Origin: Pleodorina starrii
Taxonomy: Eukaryota > Chlorophyta > Chlorophyceae > Chlamydomonadales > Volvocaceae
Assembly (NCBI GenBank): GCA_030267565.1
Contig: BRXU01000027.1
Span: 1,411,001-1,475,000, forward strand
Direction: 5' to 3'
Length of the DNA stretch: 64,000 nt
This document shows positions 1 to 23,800 of this stretch, piece by piece. Within the stretch, counting starts at the first letter, position 1. Every line of letters begins with the position of its first letter. A program made the position numbers and the translations under genes. A model generated the notes under the pieces. The model was not told the DNA's origin. It ran no database searches and was given only the letters and a program-made list of their open reading frames with translations.

Positions 1-70
1 ACACGAGACAGCTGAGAACCCCCGGTGTCCCTCGTTGGACCGTGCGCCTGTCTGCCGCCTGTGGCCGCAG

Positions 71-12111
<12,041 letters not shown>

Positions 12112-13883
12112 AGGCTACGTGGATTGACGGCCCGCCGGGCGTGTTCGGCGGACGATGTTCGGAATAACCTAACTGCAGCTCACAGCGTGTGTTTGGCAGG
12201 GGGTGGTGGATGTCGTGGAGGATAACAATAAAATATACGGCCGATAGTTGCGATGACGGCAGCTGACCGGCGGTAAGTGCTGCAACCTGCAAGCTGGGTG
12301 CGCCAACAGTTGTTTCAACCCGCTTTGTTGGACCTACCGTTAATCGGCGCGCCTCGGCGGTGGGCCGTACAGCAACGTACGCTCCAGGCACAACAGCGTG
12401 ACGCGGAATGACGCAACGGACGCCGCGCCGCTGTGGAAGTGTGCGCGCGCGCGACTTTGCACGCAGCAACTTGCGGAGCCGTGTGTGTGTGCGCGCACAC
12501 ACACACGCGCAAACACACGCACACGTGTCATGCTGACATCCCGTTTGCGTTTTCCCATGATCCCACGACTCCCGAGCGAGGACCCGCGGGCGAGGTACCA
12601 GGAGGCCGTGCCAGGGGTGCCAAGGGTTGCCATGGCGCTGAAACCCATTTGGCTCCCGCCGCCGCCGGCGGCGCCATCTTGAACACATGAAGAGCATACC
12701 AGCAGTATGCTGAGCGTGTGCGCGTCGTGCATGGTGCGGTGAGGTGCGGTGCTGGTTGGTCGGTTGGTTGGTTGGTCGGTTGATCCGCCCTCTTACTACG
12801 TTCAGCGCCCAGGAGCAGACGAACAAACAAATGATCGGAACGTTCCCACGACGACGACGGACAACAACCCGCCAACCTGCATGATGCGACCATGATGGCT
12901 TTTGGGGGCGCTCCTGCGGACCCCGGGGGCTCACGCCGCGCGGTCCCTGTGCGGCCCATGTGGTCGGTGCAGCGCCAATGCGCCGGCTCGGCAGAAAGCT
13001 ACCCCTCTCCCCAAAAAATGCGTGCCGGGTGCGGACCGCGAGGCAGGGCCACAATGCAGGTCGGTATCGGGGCGCCACGTGGGTGAAGCCCCCCGAGATG
13101 GACGCACGCTGAGGCCCACATCATACCACCTTGGATTGGCTTGAAGCACGGCGTAGCACATGTACACACGTGGCGCTGATGGATGTTGAAAAGCACCGCC
13201 GGGCGCGGGCGGCACCACCACCACCACCACCACCACCATGCGAGCGGGCGCCCAAAGGAACGGGCTACAAGAGACCCCAGCGGACATGAACACCCGAGTT
13301 TGGTCGTTTGGTCATGGCATTTAGTACGTAAGCACCAGCAGCCCCGGCAAAGCCGCCCACGCCGGGCCCAGAGAATCCCGAGATGCACTGTAGCTTGGAC
13401 TGCCGTCAAAAGTCCACAGGAAAATACGCCAAATGCTCAAATCACACGGTGACATGCGCACTGAAAAACACATATACACACAGACACGGGTGCAGACACG
13501 GGTGCAGTCTACGCGCAGAGCAGTAGCGGGCAGAGCGACGTCGCCACCAGGGCGTCTTAACCAGCCTGAAAACTATGTATGGAGGGACCCGCCCGCGCAG
13601 GGCCAGCCTCTTGACGCGCACACACACTTTATAAAAGCGCTTTGGTCATTTCCCATTTTGCGATGCCATCATCTCCCCATGCCCCAATGCCTTTCCTGCG
13701 TTCAAAACACTTTTTCTGCGGCGATCAAACAGAACCCACTGCACAACCAAGGACAAAAACCCACGCAAACAAAACACGTGCACGCGCAGTCTCTGTTCCT
13801 ACGCGCGCGCGCACGCGGACGCCCTCACACACAAACGCACACACTCGCGCTCACACTCCCACACTACACTCCCGCCCCGAATC

Positions 13884-13918
<35 letters not shown>

Positions 13919-14110
13919 TGCACTCGCAGCCTCCACATTCGCGGGCAGCGGACCTCCGCAAATTAAAACCGCAAACCAAAACCGAAGCCGAACCCAGCCC
14001 CCCGTTCCGGGCCCAACACCTGCGCGGCGTTTCCAGCTTTCCTACATAAAGCGGCGCTGCCGCAGGCGCTGCAAATCAAAAACAGGGCGCAGCGCCGTAG
14101 CCCCGGCCAC
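12112..14110. other. Intergenic region between convergent genes
   Basis: This 2-kb stretch holds the 3' ends of the PH-domain gene (+) and the haem lyase (-). I see no ORF with recognisable content. It carries several simple repeats: a GT/AC palindrome (separate entry), TTGG-type repeats at 12755-12785, a (CAC)n run at 13213-13239, ACGC/ACAC tracts at 13795-13865 and (CAG)n at 13887-13917. I did not find the usual algal TGTAA poly(A) signal directly after 12111; AATAAA occurs at 12228-12233. Confidence 0.7.
12481..12506. repeat. Perfect 26-bp GT/AC palindrome with GCGCGC centre
   Basis: Five GT units, GCGCGC and five AC units form a perfect palindrome of alternating purine-pyrimidine, followed by more AC/GC alternation to about 12525. 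Such sequence can form a cruciform or Z-DNA. It is intergenic. Confidence 0.9.
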
Positions 14111-16296
14111 TCACGCCTGTTGTTGTTGTTGCTGCTGCTGCTGCCGCCCCTGCTGCTGCTCCGCCACCGCTCCCGAGTGGCCGGTGATGGGGCAGGGTAG
14201 ACCCCACTCCGCGAACTTCAAATAGATGTTCATCTTCACACGGTCAAGCGCCGAATCAAACGAGTCCAGGGCGGGCCGCGCCACAATCTCGAATGCCTAC
14301 CGGGGACCGCGACACATAAGCAGCATCGATGTCTTCTGCGCAAAAAACAGCATTACTGCACCCCGCCGGAACGTACCGTATGGGCGCAACTGCGCGTGGG
14401 GTTATAACCCGCAGCGACCGGGTCCGGTAACTGCAGCACAGCATGCTGGCACACCACCAGCAGCAGGACTAGTGCCAGGGGGTGGTGCTCTCGCCCGTCC
14501 CGCCCCGTCCCGCCCCGCCGTCGCGCGTCCCCAGTGCCCTCACTTCCATCCACGGCCCTAACAACAGCCACCCACCTGCGGCGTGCCCGCTTTGTCGTCG
14601 TAAAAGTAAAAGTCGATGATGTAGCGCACCTCCCGGCCGCAGCGGTCCACGATCCAGTCGTGGCGGTCGAAGGGCGCGGGGCCGCCCAGCACGTTCCGGA
14701 TCCAGGCCAGCGGGCTGTAGCAAAGTGGATCCACAGGGCCAGTCGGGATTTGAATTTCAAATTTCAGAGCTGGGCTGGGTCCCAGGTGGGGGGCACTTGG
14801 CAGCGGGGGATGAGGTGGGATCCCGTGGCAGAGGGGGGTGACTGGTGAGCCTGACGGGCTGACGGGCTGACGGGCAAGCAAGGCCACAGCACCCAGGACC
14901 CCGCCAGGCCCCAAAGGTACTTTTCAGCACCGCGGACCTAGCTTGGCCCCATCGACCCGTAATCGCCATGCACGAGGTACTTGTCAGCCGCCGCCCGCCC
15001 ACACCGCATCGCATATGGCGATCAATCCGCATGCTCGTTACCACCCCTGTCGCTTGCTACGCACGTGGCCTCCAAATCCCAACCCACCTCAGGTCGTGTG
15101 GTTTCCCCTGGAAGCGCAGCAGCGTCGGGTAGTCGCACTCCTGCCTGTGGAGCGTCTCCCACAACATCACCCGCTGCCACGTCGCCTCGTTCATGCCTTG
15201 CGGTGGGGGCGAGGAACGAGCGAACAAAAACACCAATCAGCTAGTTGCTATGTTGTGAACCTGGGAAGCGCCACGGGCCTCAGACTGGTTGTTGTTATGT
15301 GGTGTGCGAGGTCCGGGAAGCTGGGCTGTTAGCATCGCTCGAGCCAGCAGCAGGTTTCTGGGTCGGTTCCCTTCCACAAATCCCAACCCAAATCCCAACC
15401 CATGTGATGATGCCGTCCCAGGCCTCTCATGACGTCATGAGGCGCACCGCACCGTGCCAGTTGCGGTCGCTGCGGTGGCGCAGCTTCCCACCCCCGCTCC
15501 CCAACCCCCTCAGGGGCCGTGCCGCCTCCAGGTCCCGCTGCGGAGGCGACGCGCTCTGCCCCGCTAAAAAGCAGACTCACTGTTGTGCGCTGCTATGAAG
15601 CCGTCCATGTCGTCCTCGGTGACATCGTCGCCCTTGCCTTTGCGCCTGAGGGCTGCGTAGGGCGGCACGCGGCGTGGGCAGGGGTGGGTGTTGCGATGTG
15701 GGTTCACGCAGTCTCTTGGCACAGCCGCTGGTCGACACCGTGCCGACAGTTACCAATGCCTCCTCCGCATGCCCCAACAGCCACAGCCGTCGACCCATAT
15801 TGGCCCTTAACATGTCGCTACATGTGTTGGCGCTTGCGCGAACGACCGCGCGAGAGCTGCCGGCCACGGCGCTGACCCAAATCCGGGTAGGTTTCCTCCC
15901 CCAGCCCGTCGCACCGTTGAACACCATCTGAGGCGAGGGAAACAGCCACGTGGCGTCCGTGCCTCCCTTGGGGATGTTGGAAGCGACGCGCTCCGTGGAC
16001 AGGGGTTTGCGCTGCCCCGGGCAAGGCAGCTGGTTGGGCTCCAGGGGCATGTTGTTCTTGGGGTCCAGCATGTCAGCGCCCTGTATGGACTGCAGCGGGC
16101 TCTGGGGCGGAGCGCTGCTGGGGTCGTTGATGCGCTGGCCATAGACGTTGTAGACCGCAGGATTGCGATATTTTTGATTCACGGGGCACGAGGGCGCCTC
16201 CCCTGCGCCTTGCTGGCCTTCAGCGCTCGCTGCGCATGCTGCCGGGACTGCCGGCGGGGGACTGGGCACCGAGGGCGAACTCTGCTGGTTTCCCAT
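14111..16296 (-). CDS. HCCS: Holocytochrome c synthase (cytochrome c haem lyase)
   Basis: This enzyme attaches haem covalently to the CXXCH motif of apocytochrome c in the mitochondrial intermembrane space. Five exons on the minus strand, 16296-15915, 15652-15581, 15196-15088, 14714-14576 and 14296-14111, join in phase to 295 residues, a normal length for the family. Family marks in order are: the haem-regulatory CPV motif near residue 37 ([20 protein letters not shown]); [33 protein letters not shown]; the HN..NE..W block with the axial-ligand His ([18 protein letters not shown]); and [20 protein letters not shown]. It ends in [15 protein letters not shown] and an added Gln-rich tail. No presequence is visible, as expected for this family. 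The start is the first ATG, 338 bp from the divergent SufS start. Both this gene and its neighbour assemble metal cofactors. The last intron boundary (14575-14297) is the least constrained but keeps phase and homology. Confidence 0.93.
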
Positions 16297-16634
16297 GATT
16301 TGTCGCTATCGCCCGATGGGAACGGCTCAACAGCCGGTTGTCGCTGATCACGTAAGAACACAGTTAGTCGAGTGTGTAATCAAGATTATGACAGTGTGTA
16401 CGCCTGTCCCTGGACTCCGACAGCGGCCTAATAAGGGGAGGTTGATAGTCACATGTATGATAAACAGGCGGCAATTGAGGAAAGCGCAATACTTCTTTCT
16501 CAGTCGACGCCCGTACGGCATTCCGTTCCGCGATTTGGAAGGCAAGCCCGGAAAACTCACATCACAAGTCATTCCCTTTCCGCACAACATACTCTCAACC
16601 GGCCACATCTCGCTTTTACCTGTAACTTGCGCAA
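16297..16634. promoter_or_regulatory. Divergent intergenic spacer (haem lyase / SufS)
   Basis: Only 338 bp separate the two start codons, so both 5' UTRs and both core promoters must fit here, probably as a bidirectional promoter. I see no clear TATA box on either strand. The role is inferred from gene arrangement only. Confidence 0.6.
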
Positions 16635-18699
16635 ATGCGTTCGCTTAGCCAGACTCAGTCGCTCCCTGCGTCAACGTCAGGCCGGCACGTCTCTTTTGCA
16701 CCGGTCATCGGCATGCGAAGATCCTTAATCAATAGAAGCTGGCGTGCCATGAAGCGTGCGGCAGTAGCGGTGAGTGCGAGCAGCTGCGTGCCTGAAAGCG
16801 AGTGGCCTGGTGGTCTCACCCGGCCGGCGTAGACGATGGTTGCGATGCGGCATTACCCTGAAATTAAACAGTATGGACCAGCAATTGGAGTCTGAATATG
16901 CGCCGACGGAAAACCACCGACAGCCATCTCCTTACGACGGACTTTGCTGCCATCTCCTTACACGCTGACCGCACCTGTATGTAGGACGTGGATACGGCCT
17001 CGCCTGCACCAGCGCCGTCACAGGTCGCGCTGGGCGCACCCTTGCGGTCCGAGTTCCCCATCCTGGACCAGGAGGTGAACGGCAGGCCGCTGGTGTACCT
17101 GGACAACGCCGCGACCAGCCAGAAACCTCGCGTGGTGCTGGATGCGCTGTCGCGCTGCTACACCGAGTACAACGCCAACGTGCATCGCGGCGTGCACGCG
17201 CTCAGCGCCAGGGCGACCAACGAGTACGAGGAGGCGCGCGCCAAGGTGGCGACCTTCATCAACGCCCCCAGCAGCCGCGAGGTGGTCATTGTGCGCAACG
17301 CAACCGAGGCCATCAACCTGGTCGCCAACACGTGGGGCTCCGCCAACATCAAGCAAGGCGACGAGGTGCGTGCCAGGCGGGAAGGCGCCGGCGGCCGGCC
17401 ATACTCGAGCTCCAGCCCAACCACACCTCGTATTGGCGAATGCTGCTGGGCGGGGGGCTGCCCCCGAATCTCACAGCCTGCTCCAAAACCCAAACTCCCT
17501 ACGCCCGCCAATCTAGCCACGCCCTTCATACTGTCGCCGCAAGCCTGATGCCAGTCCTCCCGGTCCAGTCGTGCCTCCCGGCTTCCTCTCATGCCTCTTC
17601 TGCCTTGCGGGCGTCCCATTCCCACTCCCTCCCGCTTCACCTCTCTCCCCGCCCAATCCCCCCACCATGACTGGGTCGGCCTCGCCTTGCATCCCCTTCC
17701 CCTTCCCCAGTGACTCATTGTTATATCCTTTATATAAAGGAGCATGCCACTCCCTGACGCCCCCTTCCCCTCCCCCAGATCATCCTCTCCGTCGCCGAGC
17801 ACCACGCCAACTTGGTGCCCTGGCAGCTGCTGGCCGCCCGCACCGGCGCCGTGCTGCGCCACGTCCGCCTCACGCCCGACAAGACCCAACTCGACATGGA
17901 CCACTTCCGCTCGCTGCTCTCGCCGCGCACGCGCCTCGTCTCCCTCGTCCACGTCTCGAACGTGCTGGGCTGCGTCCTGGACGCCGCCTACGTGGCCGAG
18001 CAGGCGCGCGCCGTGGGCGCCAAGCTGCTGCTCGACTGCTGTCAGTCCGTGCCGCACATGCCCGTGGACGTGACCTCGCTCGGTGCCGACTGGATCGTGG
18101 CCTCCAGCCACAAGTTCTGCGGCCCCTCGGGCGTGGGCTTCCTGTGGGGCCGTTACGAGCTGTTGGAATCCATGGAGCCCTGGATGGGCGGCGGCGAGAT
18201 GATCGCCGACGTGTACCTGGACGCCTCAACCTACGCGCCGCCGCCGATGCGCTTCGAGGCCGGCACGCCGGCGATCGCGGAGGCGATCGGCATGGGTGCC
18301 GCTGCGGAGTGGCTGCGCGGGCTGGGCATGGACCGCGTGCATGCGTATGAGGAGGAGATCGGGACGTACCTGTACGAGCGCCTGGCGGCGGTGTCGCCGC
18401 GCGTGAGCGTCTACGGGCCGCGCCCCGGCAGCTGCCCGCGCGGGCGGGCCTCCCTGGCGGCGTTCAACGTGGCGGGGCTGCATGCCACGGACGTGTCGAC
18501 GCTTCTGGACATGGCCGGCGTGGCGGTGCGCAGCGGGCACCACTGCGCGCAGCCGCTGCACCGGGAGTTGGGGGTGCCGGCGTCGGCGCGCGCCTCGGCT
18601 TACATCTACAACACGGCGGGCGAGGTGGACGTGTTTGTGGAGGCGCTTGCGGACACGATCAAGTTCTTCGATGACGTGCACAGCGGGTCGGCGGCGTGA
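16635..18699 (+). CDS. SUFS: Plastid cysteine desulfurase, SufS/NifS-like
   Basis: A PLP enzyme that takes sulfur from cysteine for SUF-type Fe-S cluster assembly in the chloroplast. Three exons, 16635-16769, 16985-17365 and 17779-18699, are in phase and give 478 residues. Exon 1 encodes a typical algal transit peptide (Ser/Arg-rich, ending RAMKRAAVA) fused directly to the mature enzyme. Mature features are [38 protein letters not shown], the PLP pocket [12 protein letters not shown], the Schiff-base lysine in [17 protein letters not shown], and the catalytic cysteine loop [15 protein letters not shown], which marks the group II (SufS) class that works with a SufE partner. An ORF in the same frame as exon 2 has no ATG near the start of homology, which is why the start is placed in exon 1. 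Intron 2 carries a short element shared with another intron at 37883-37924. Confidence 0.95.
17708..17758 (+). repeat. Intronic element shared with 37883-37924 (copy A)
   Basis: CAGTGACTCATT, then TATAAAGGAGCAT, two variable bases and CACTCCCTGAC occur here and at 37883-37924 in the same order and orientation. Copy A has extra bases between the blocks that make CCTTTATATAAAGG, a palindrome. It lies 20 nt upstream of the acceptor of SufS intron 2. Confidence 0.8.
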
Positions 18700-18874
18700 G
18701 GGAGGGAGGATTTGAGGGGGAGGAGGAGGAGGAGGCATGGAAGGGGAGGAGCTCTGGGGAGGAGGTGGGTGTTTGTGGGGCGTGGGCGTGTGCTGAGGTG
18801 GGATGAGACCGGGTCGCGAAAGAGAGCTGGTGGTGTTTTGGTGTTTGACCGAGGGACCGAGAGAGCTGAGGGTT

Positions 18875-18879
18875 TGTAA
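18875..18879 (+). terminator. Possible poly(A) signal TGTAA of SufS
   Basis: TGTAA is the usual polyadenylation signal in Chlamydomonas-type algae. This one lies about 176 nt after the SufS stop, a plausible 3' UTR length. A match to five bases is weak evidence alone. Confidence 0.4.
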
Positions 18880-20489
18880 GGGTTTGGTTTCTGAGCGTTT
18901 GGGTGCGGCGGTGGCCCTGTGCCGGTTATCGAGTGTTAGGCATGGAGGATAAATTAGAGTTGGAGATGCGATGGGCGGATGGGGTGGATTACGGTACCAC
19001 GGTGGCACGGGTTACTGTATGATGCCAGCAGGGCATTGGTATGTGTCGTGGGTGAGCGGCTTTGGGGTGAGAGGGGTCCTGCCTTGGGTGAGAGGGGTCG
19101 TGCTGCAGCGACCGAGAGCGATTTACCCCGTGTGCTCAGTTGCTGTTGCTAGCGACGTTGGACACATTGAAACGAGATCGCGACAGCGTTTTAGAGGCGG
19201 TTGGTTGACAGGTGGTTGTGTCCGTGGCATCGTGTCTTCGTGTGACACGTTTCCTGACAGTTGTTGCTGGGAGGTGAGGGGTGCGGTGCCGAGGGGTTGT
19301 TGCAGGCGGCCGGAATCTGAGGTCGGGACATCATTCTTTACTATTCCACGAGGGGATGCTCGCATGTGATACGGTATGTCTGGACGGGCGCCGCACCGAT
19401 GGAGCGGGCAGGGGCCGCCGTGCGCTGTTCACGCCTCGAGTGGGTGCTAGTAAAAAAAGGGTCAGCAGCGCTCAGCTGCTGTTTGTAGCATTATAACTGG
19501 ATGACACGGGCCTATTGTTACACCGTTATGTTGATGTATGCGGTATGAGCAGTATATCCAGCTGCACGTCGCCACATTTCTGAGGGCACATTCCTCGGGC
19601 AGGGGCTGTGCCCGCGCGTAGCTGCACAACCGAGTCCCTCGTGTGCGTCCACCGTTATCAACAAACCCTCAAAACACCTTTCACGCCATATCGGCCAATG
19701 TAAACCTCCCCTGCATGACGACGTCCGGGAAATGAAGACACACGCACACACCCCAGGACGGCGTGTGCCGCCAACCGCGAGGACACACAGGTGTCAAAGG
19801 CAGGGCTCGCGACTCGTCAGGCGGTCAGCCGCACCAACTCCAAACCCCAAACCGCGGCAGCTCCGCCGGCAGGGCGCCCAGCCCAGCCCGCCATCGGCAC
19901 GCCCAGAATTTGTAGCAAACCTGCAGTCTTATCCCCGCTGCATTCAGGTGGCCGATTGGGAACGTAAAACGCGCACAGAGGCACTGCAAGCCCAGCAGCA
20001 GCAGCAGGCCGCGCTGATACCGTAATTCTGCCGCGGTGAGCGCCACGTATACGCCTACGTGTAAATTTCAGCCGCCAACCGGGATACCTCCTGCAAGCCA
20101 ATCAACTTGATGCAAACCCCACTCACGTGTCACGTCCGACCCTTCTCCCCGCAGCGCCCGCAATGCGGCCACACAAACGAATGTGGCTGGGCCCCCCCTC
20201 CCTCCGGGCGTCGATGATTGTGTTGTTTGCGCCCAATGGCCGCAATGGCGGACCTCACATGCTCGGCCAAAAAGGCCGCCGTACAGATGGAATGTGCTAC
20301 AGGAAAACAGATGGCGCCTCGCCCACCACATGGGGTTGGGTTTGGGGGCGAGGTAGTCGACATTGTACACGGCGGTGAGGCGAGCCGGCGGCACAACGAC
20401 AGACGTCCATGCCGTGACGTCCGTGCACAAATGCTCACAGACCAGACAAGACAGACCGAGAAGACCGACAAGACAGACAAGACAGACAC

Positions 20490-20511
20490 GCATGCATGCA
20501 TGCATGCATGC
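20490..20511. repeat. GCAT tetranucleotide repeat
   Basis: GCATGCATGCATGCATGCAT plus GC, self-complementary, directly after a GACAGACAA-type imperfect repeat. It is the same unit as in the intron near 8333-8366. Confidence 0.9.
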
Positions 20512-20892
20512 AAAGAACTAGGCAAGGCCGGCAGCGTGACAGGGCAGACCGTCGTCGATGCTCATCCGGTCAGGCCTCTCGGCCAAAAGCATTTTTCGCG
20601 CAAGTGACGCGCGCCCGCCCCCCTCCCAAAACCAAAACGCCTTAGCGCCCGCCGAAAGGGAAAGCGAACGGCGCTTTAGGGTGATGCCATCCGCGGACTG
20701 TGCGGACAACCCCCCCCCCCCCATGCCCCATCCCTCCCTCTTTCCCTCCATCCTGCGAAGACATGCACACCCGCGTCTCTCTCACGACCTTCTCGCCCCC
20801 ATTCCGACCCCAAAGCGCCCCCTTCATGACCGCATCACAGCATACCGCCCCTCACCCTGACCCTCACCCTCACCCTGTAACCCTCTCCGCTT

Positions 20893-23800
20893 TCAGCTGT
20901 CCGACCCGCTCAGTATCCTCCGGTTGCGGCGGCCACACACGCAGCAGTCCGCGCCGCATGCCAGCACCGTCGCGCCGCGGGGCAGCAGCCACCAGGGCTG
21001 CTCCCGTGCCGCCCGCAGCGCCGCGGCGCTGACCACCGCCCCGTCCCCCGCTCCCCCCGCCTCCCCAACCGCACTCCCCCGGGCCGTTCTAATGACCCCC
21101 CAAGCCACCACATCCAACATAGCATCCACTCCCGCTCCCGCCGCCGCCGCCGCCGCCTCCGGCACCTCTGCGGCGCCGCCGGTCCCGGACGCCCCGCTGC
21201 CGCCCGCGCCCGGGTCGACATCGCCCTCGGCGGCGGCCGACATCACCGCCGCCGCCGCCAGCGTCGCCGCCACCGCCTCCCCGAACCCCCCCGCGTGCTG
21301 CGCGTCCAGTAGCGCCAGCCCAGAGCCAGCGCCGCCTCCGTTGCCGCCCAGTGCGGCCAGCAGCGTGGGCCACAGCTCCCCTGGCAGCGAGCAGCAGGCC
21401 TGCAGGTGCAGCTCTGAGAGGGCGGGGCAGCGCAGCTCCAGCAGGCGGAGGGCGCTGCAGCCGTTGAGGTCCAGGTGGGTGAGGTGGGGCAGGGCCAGAG
21501 CCACCACCTGTGCGATCAGGGGGAGGGGGGGGCAGGGGGGCAGGGAGGAGAAGGGTTTGAGGAGTGTAATGCAAGAACGAAAACGGGAACCCGGGAAGGA
21601 GGAGGGGGAGGGCAGCTCCCGGAGGAGAGGGGAGGGAGGTGAGGGGAAGGAGGGGGTGAGTGCGGGGAAGTGAGATGAGGTGAGGTGAGGTCTAAGGTGA
21701 GGTCTTAGGTGAGGTCTAAGGTGAGAGGGGGGACTTCACAGGGCCACAAGGCAGCCAGGCGAGCAGCACAGCGGCGGTTATGGAAAGGAGCAGCATGCGC
21801 CCCCAAAGACAGCTAGCAGTTGCAGTGCCGGCACCGCCACGAGGCACGCGCATACGCCGCTCCCACGCCTTGACTCCCCCCACGCCCACCGCTCCGCTCT
21901 CCCCTCTCTCTCTTTAGTCTCTACCTCCCACTCTCTCCCTCTGCCCTTCCCACGACCCGCAACACGACGACCCACCTGCACGCCGCTCAGCCCCAACCTC
22001 AGGCTGCGCAGCCCCGACAGAACGCAGCCAGCCGACCTCCAGGGAGGGCCCGCCGTCGACCGCAGCGGCGGACCGCCACCTGCCCATCCCCAGCTGCTGA
22101 CGGCGCCGCTGCCGCCACCATCACCACCGCTGGCATCACGCGCGTCTGTCCGCGCCTTCGCCTTCGCCTTCGCCTTCGCTCCACCGCCGCCACCACCCTC
22201 CCTGCTGCCGTCCTGCTCCGGAACCAGTCCCAGGCACAGGGACGTCAGGCCGCTGCAGCGCACCAGGCTGAGCTTCTCCAGCGCCGACACGACGCCGGAA
22301 TGCGCCTCAGCGGCCGCCGCCGCCGCCGCGTCTGCCGGCGTCTGCGCCGGCGGACTGCCCGCGGCCGCGCCATCGGGCAGCTGCGGAATGGCGGTCTCGC
22401 GCCAGATGCGCTCGTCGACCCCGGTGCATCCGTTCATGTCCAGGCGGGTGAGGCGGGTGAGGCCCCGAGCCAGTGCCGTCACCACGCGGGGCGACAGCGG
22501 ACAGTACGACACGTCCAGACACGTCAGGTGCGGCAGGGCGTTGCCCTGGGGAGAAGGGGAGGAGGCGCAGGAGGACCGCGGGGGGGGGGGGGTTGTGAAG
22601 AGATGGCGGCACTACCTGGACCATCACATACCGGTACTTTGCGGCCCCCCTCCTCCTCCCCCGCCCCGCCCCGCCCCCTCCCTTCCCGGGGCTTTCATCT
22701 CCCTCCCCTCCCCTCCCCTCCCCTCCCCTCCCCTCCCCTCCCCTCCCCTCCCCTCCCCTCCCCTCCCCTCCCCTCCCCTCCCCTCCCCTCCCCTCCCCTC
22801 CCCTCCCCTCCCCTCCCCTCCCCTCCCCTCCCCTCCCCTCCCCTCCCCTCCCCTCCCCTCCCCTCCCCTCCCCTCCCCTCCCCTCCCCTCCCCTCCCCTC
22901 CCCTCCCCTCCCCTCCCCTCCCCTCCCCTCCCCTCCCCTCCCCTCCCCTCCCCTCCCCTCCCCTCCCCTCCCCTCCCCTCCCCTCCCCTCCCCTCCCCTC
23001 CCCTCCCCTCCCCTCCCCTCCCCTCCCCTCCCCTCCCCTCCCCTCCCCACCCTCCCCTCCGCCCCCTCACCTTGTCCGGCAACAGCTCCAGCAGCTCCTC
23101 CCCCTCCCCCTCCAGCTCCCGACATGTGGCCACACACAGGCTCGTGAGGCCGGTGCAGCCCGCCAGCAGGGGAGCCAGACGCGTCACGCAGCTGTACGAC
23201 AGATCCAGGTGCGTCAGCCGCCCGAGCGCCGCCAGCGCCTCCGGCAACCCGGGGCCCAGAGAGCCGCACACGGACAGGACCAGGGAGGACAGCGGGGGGC
23301 GGGAGGACAGCGCCGAAGCCAGGACTGCGGAGGGGTGGGTGGGGGGGTGGGGGAAGAGGAGGAGGGGTTGGTGTGAGGCGCCGGTGCGGGAGTTTGGTCG
23401 GGGGCAATGGGTGGGTGGATCTGGTCGGTCGGGTTGGTGGGTTATCCACGGCGAGGCCGGAGCCCGTGAACGGCGGGTTGGTGGGGGGGCGGGGGAGGGA
23501 CAGAGGGACGAAGGGGCTGGGCAAGTGGCGAGGGGCTAGGGGGCGGCTGAGGGGCGGCGCAGAGGACGCCGGTGAAGCGGCGGTGGAGGGCACACCAGCG
23601 GTGGAAGGAGGCAGCAGTGCAGTGCAGTGCAGTGCGCAGCCCGCCCCCCTCAAGTTCGCCAGCACCACCCACCACGGCCAAGGGCGCCCTCGCAACCCAC
23701 CCACCCAGCCAGCCATCCACCCACCCTCGTCCGTTATCTCCCCGCAGAAGGTCGCGTCCAGCTCCCTCAGTCGGGGGCAGTCCAGCGCCACAGAGCTCAG

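Larger units (their letters stand above)
18700..20892. other. Intergenic region between convergent SufS and FBL15
   Basis: No supported gene. It starts with the SufS 3' UTR, which has a TGTAA (algal poly(A) signal) at 18875-18879. A polypurine GGA run follows the SufS stop (18700-18735). At 20430-20511 lie GACAGACAA repeats followed by five and a half GCAT units. The segment before 20893 would contain the FBL15 3' UTR. Confidence 0.6.

Noticed and set aside
13213..13239. Poly-His coding tract
   Set aside because: A CAC repeat in intergenic DNA with no supported gene around it.
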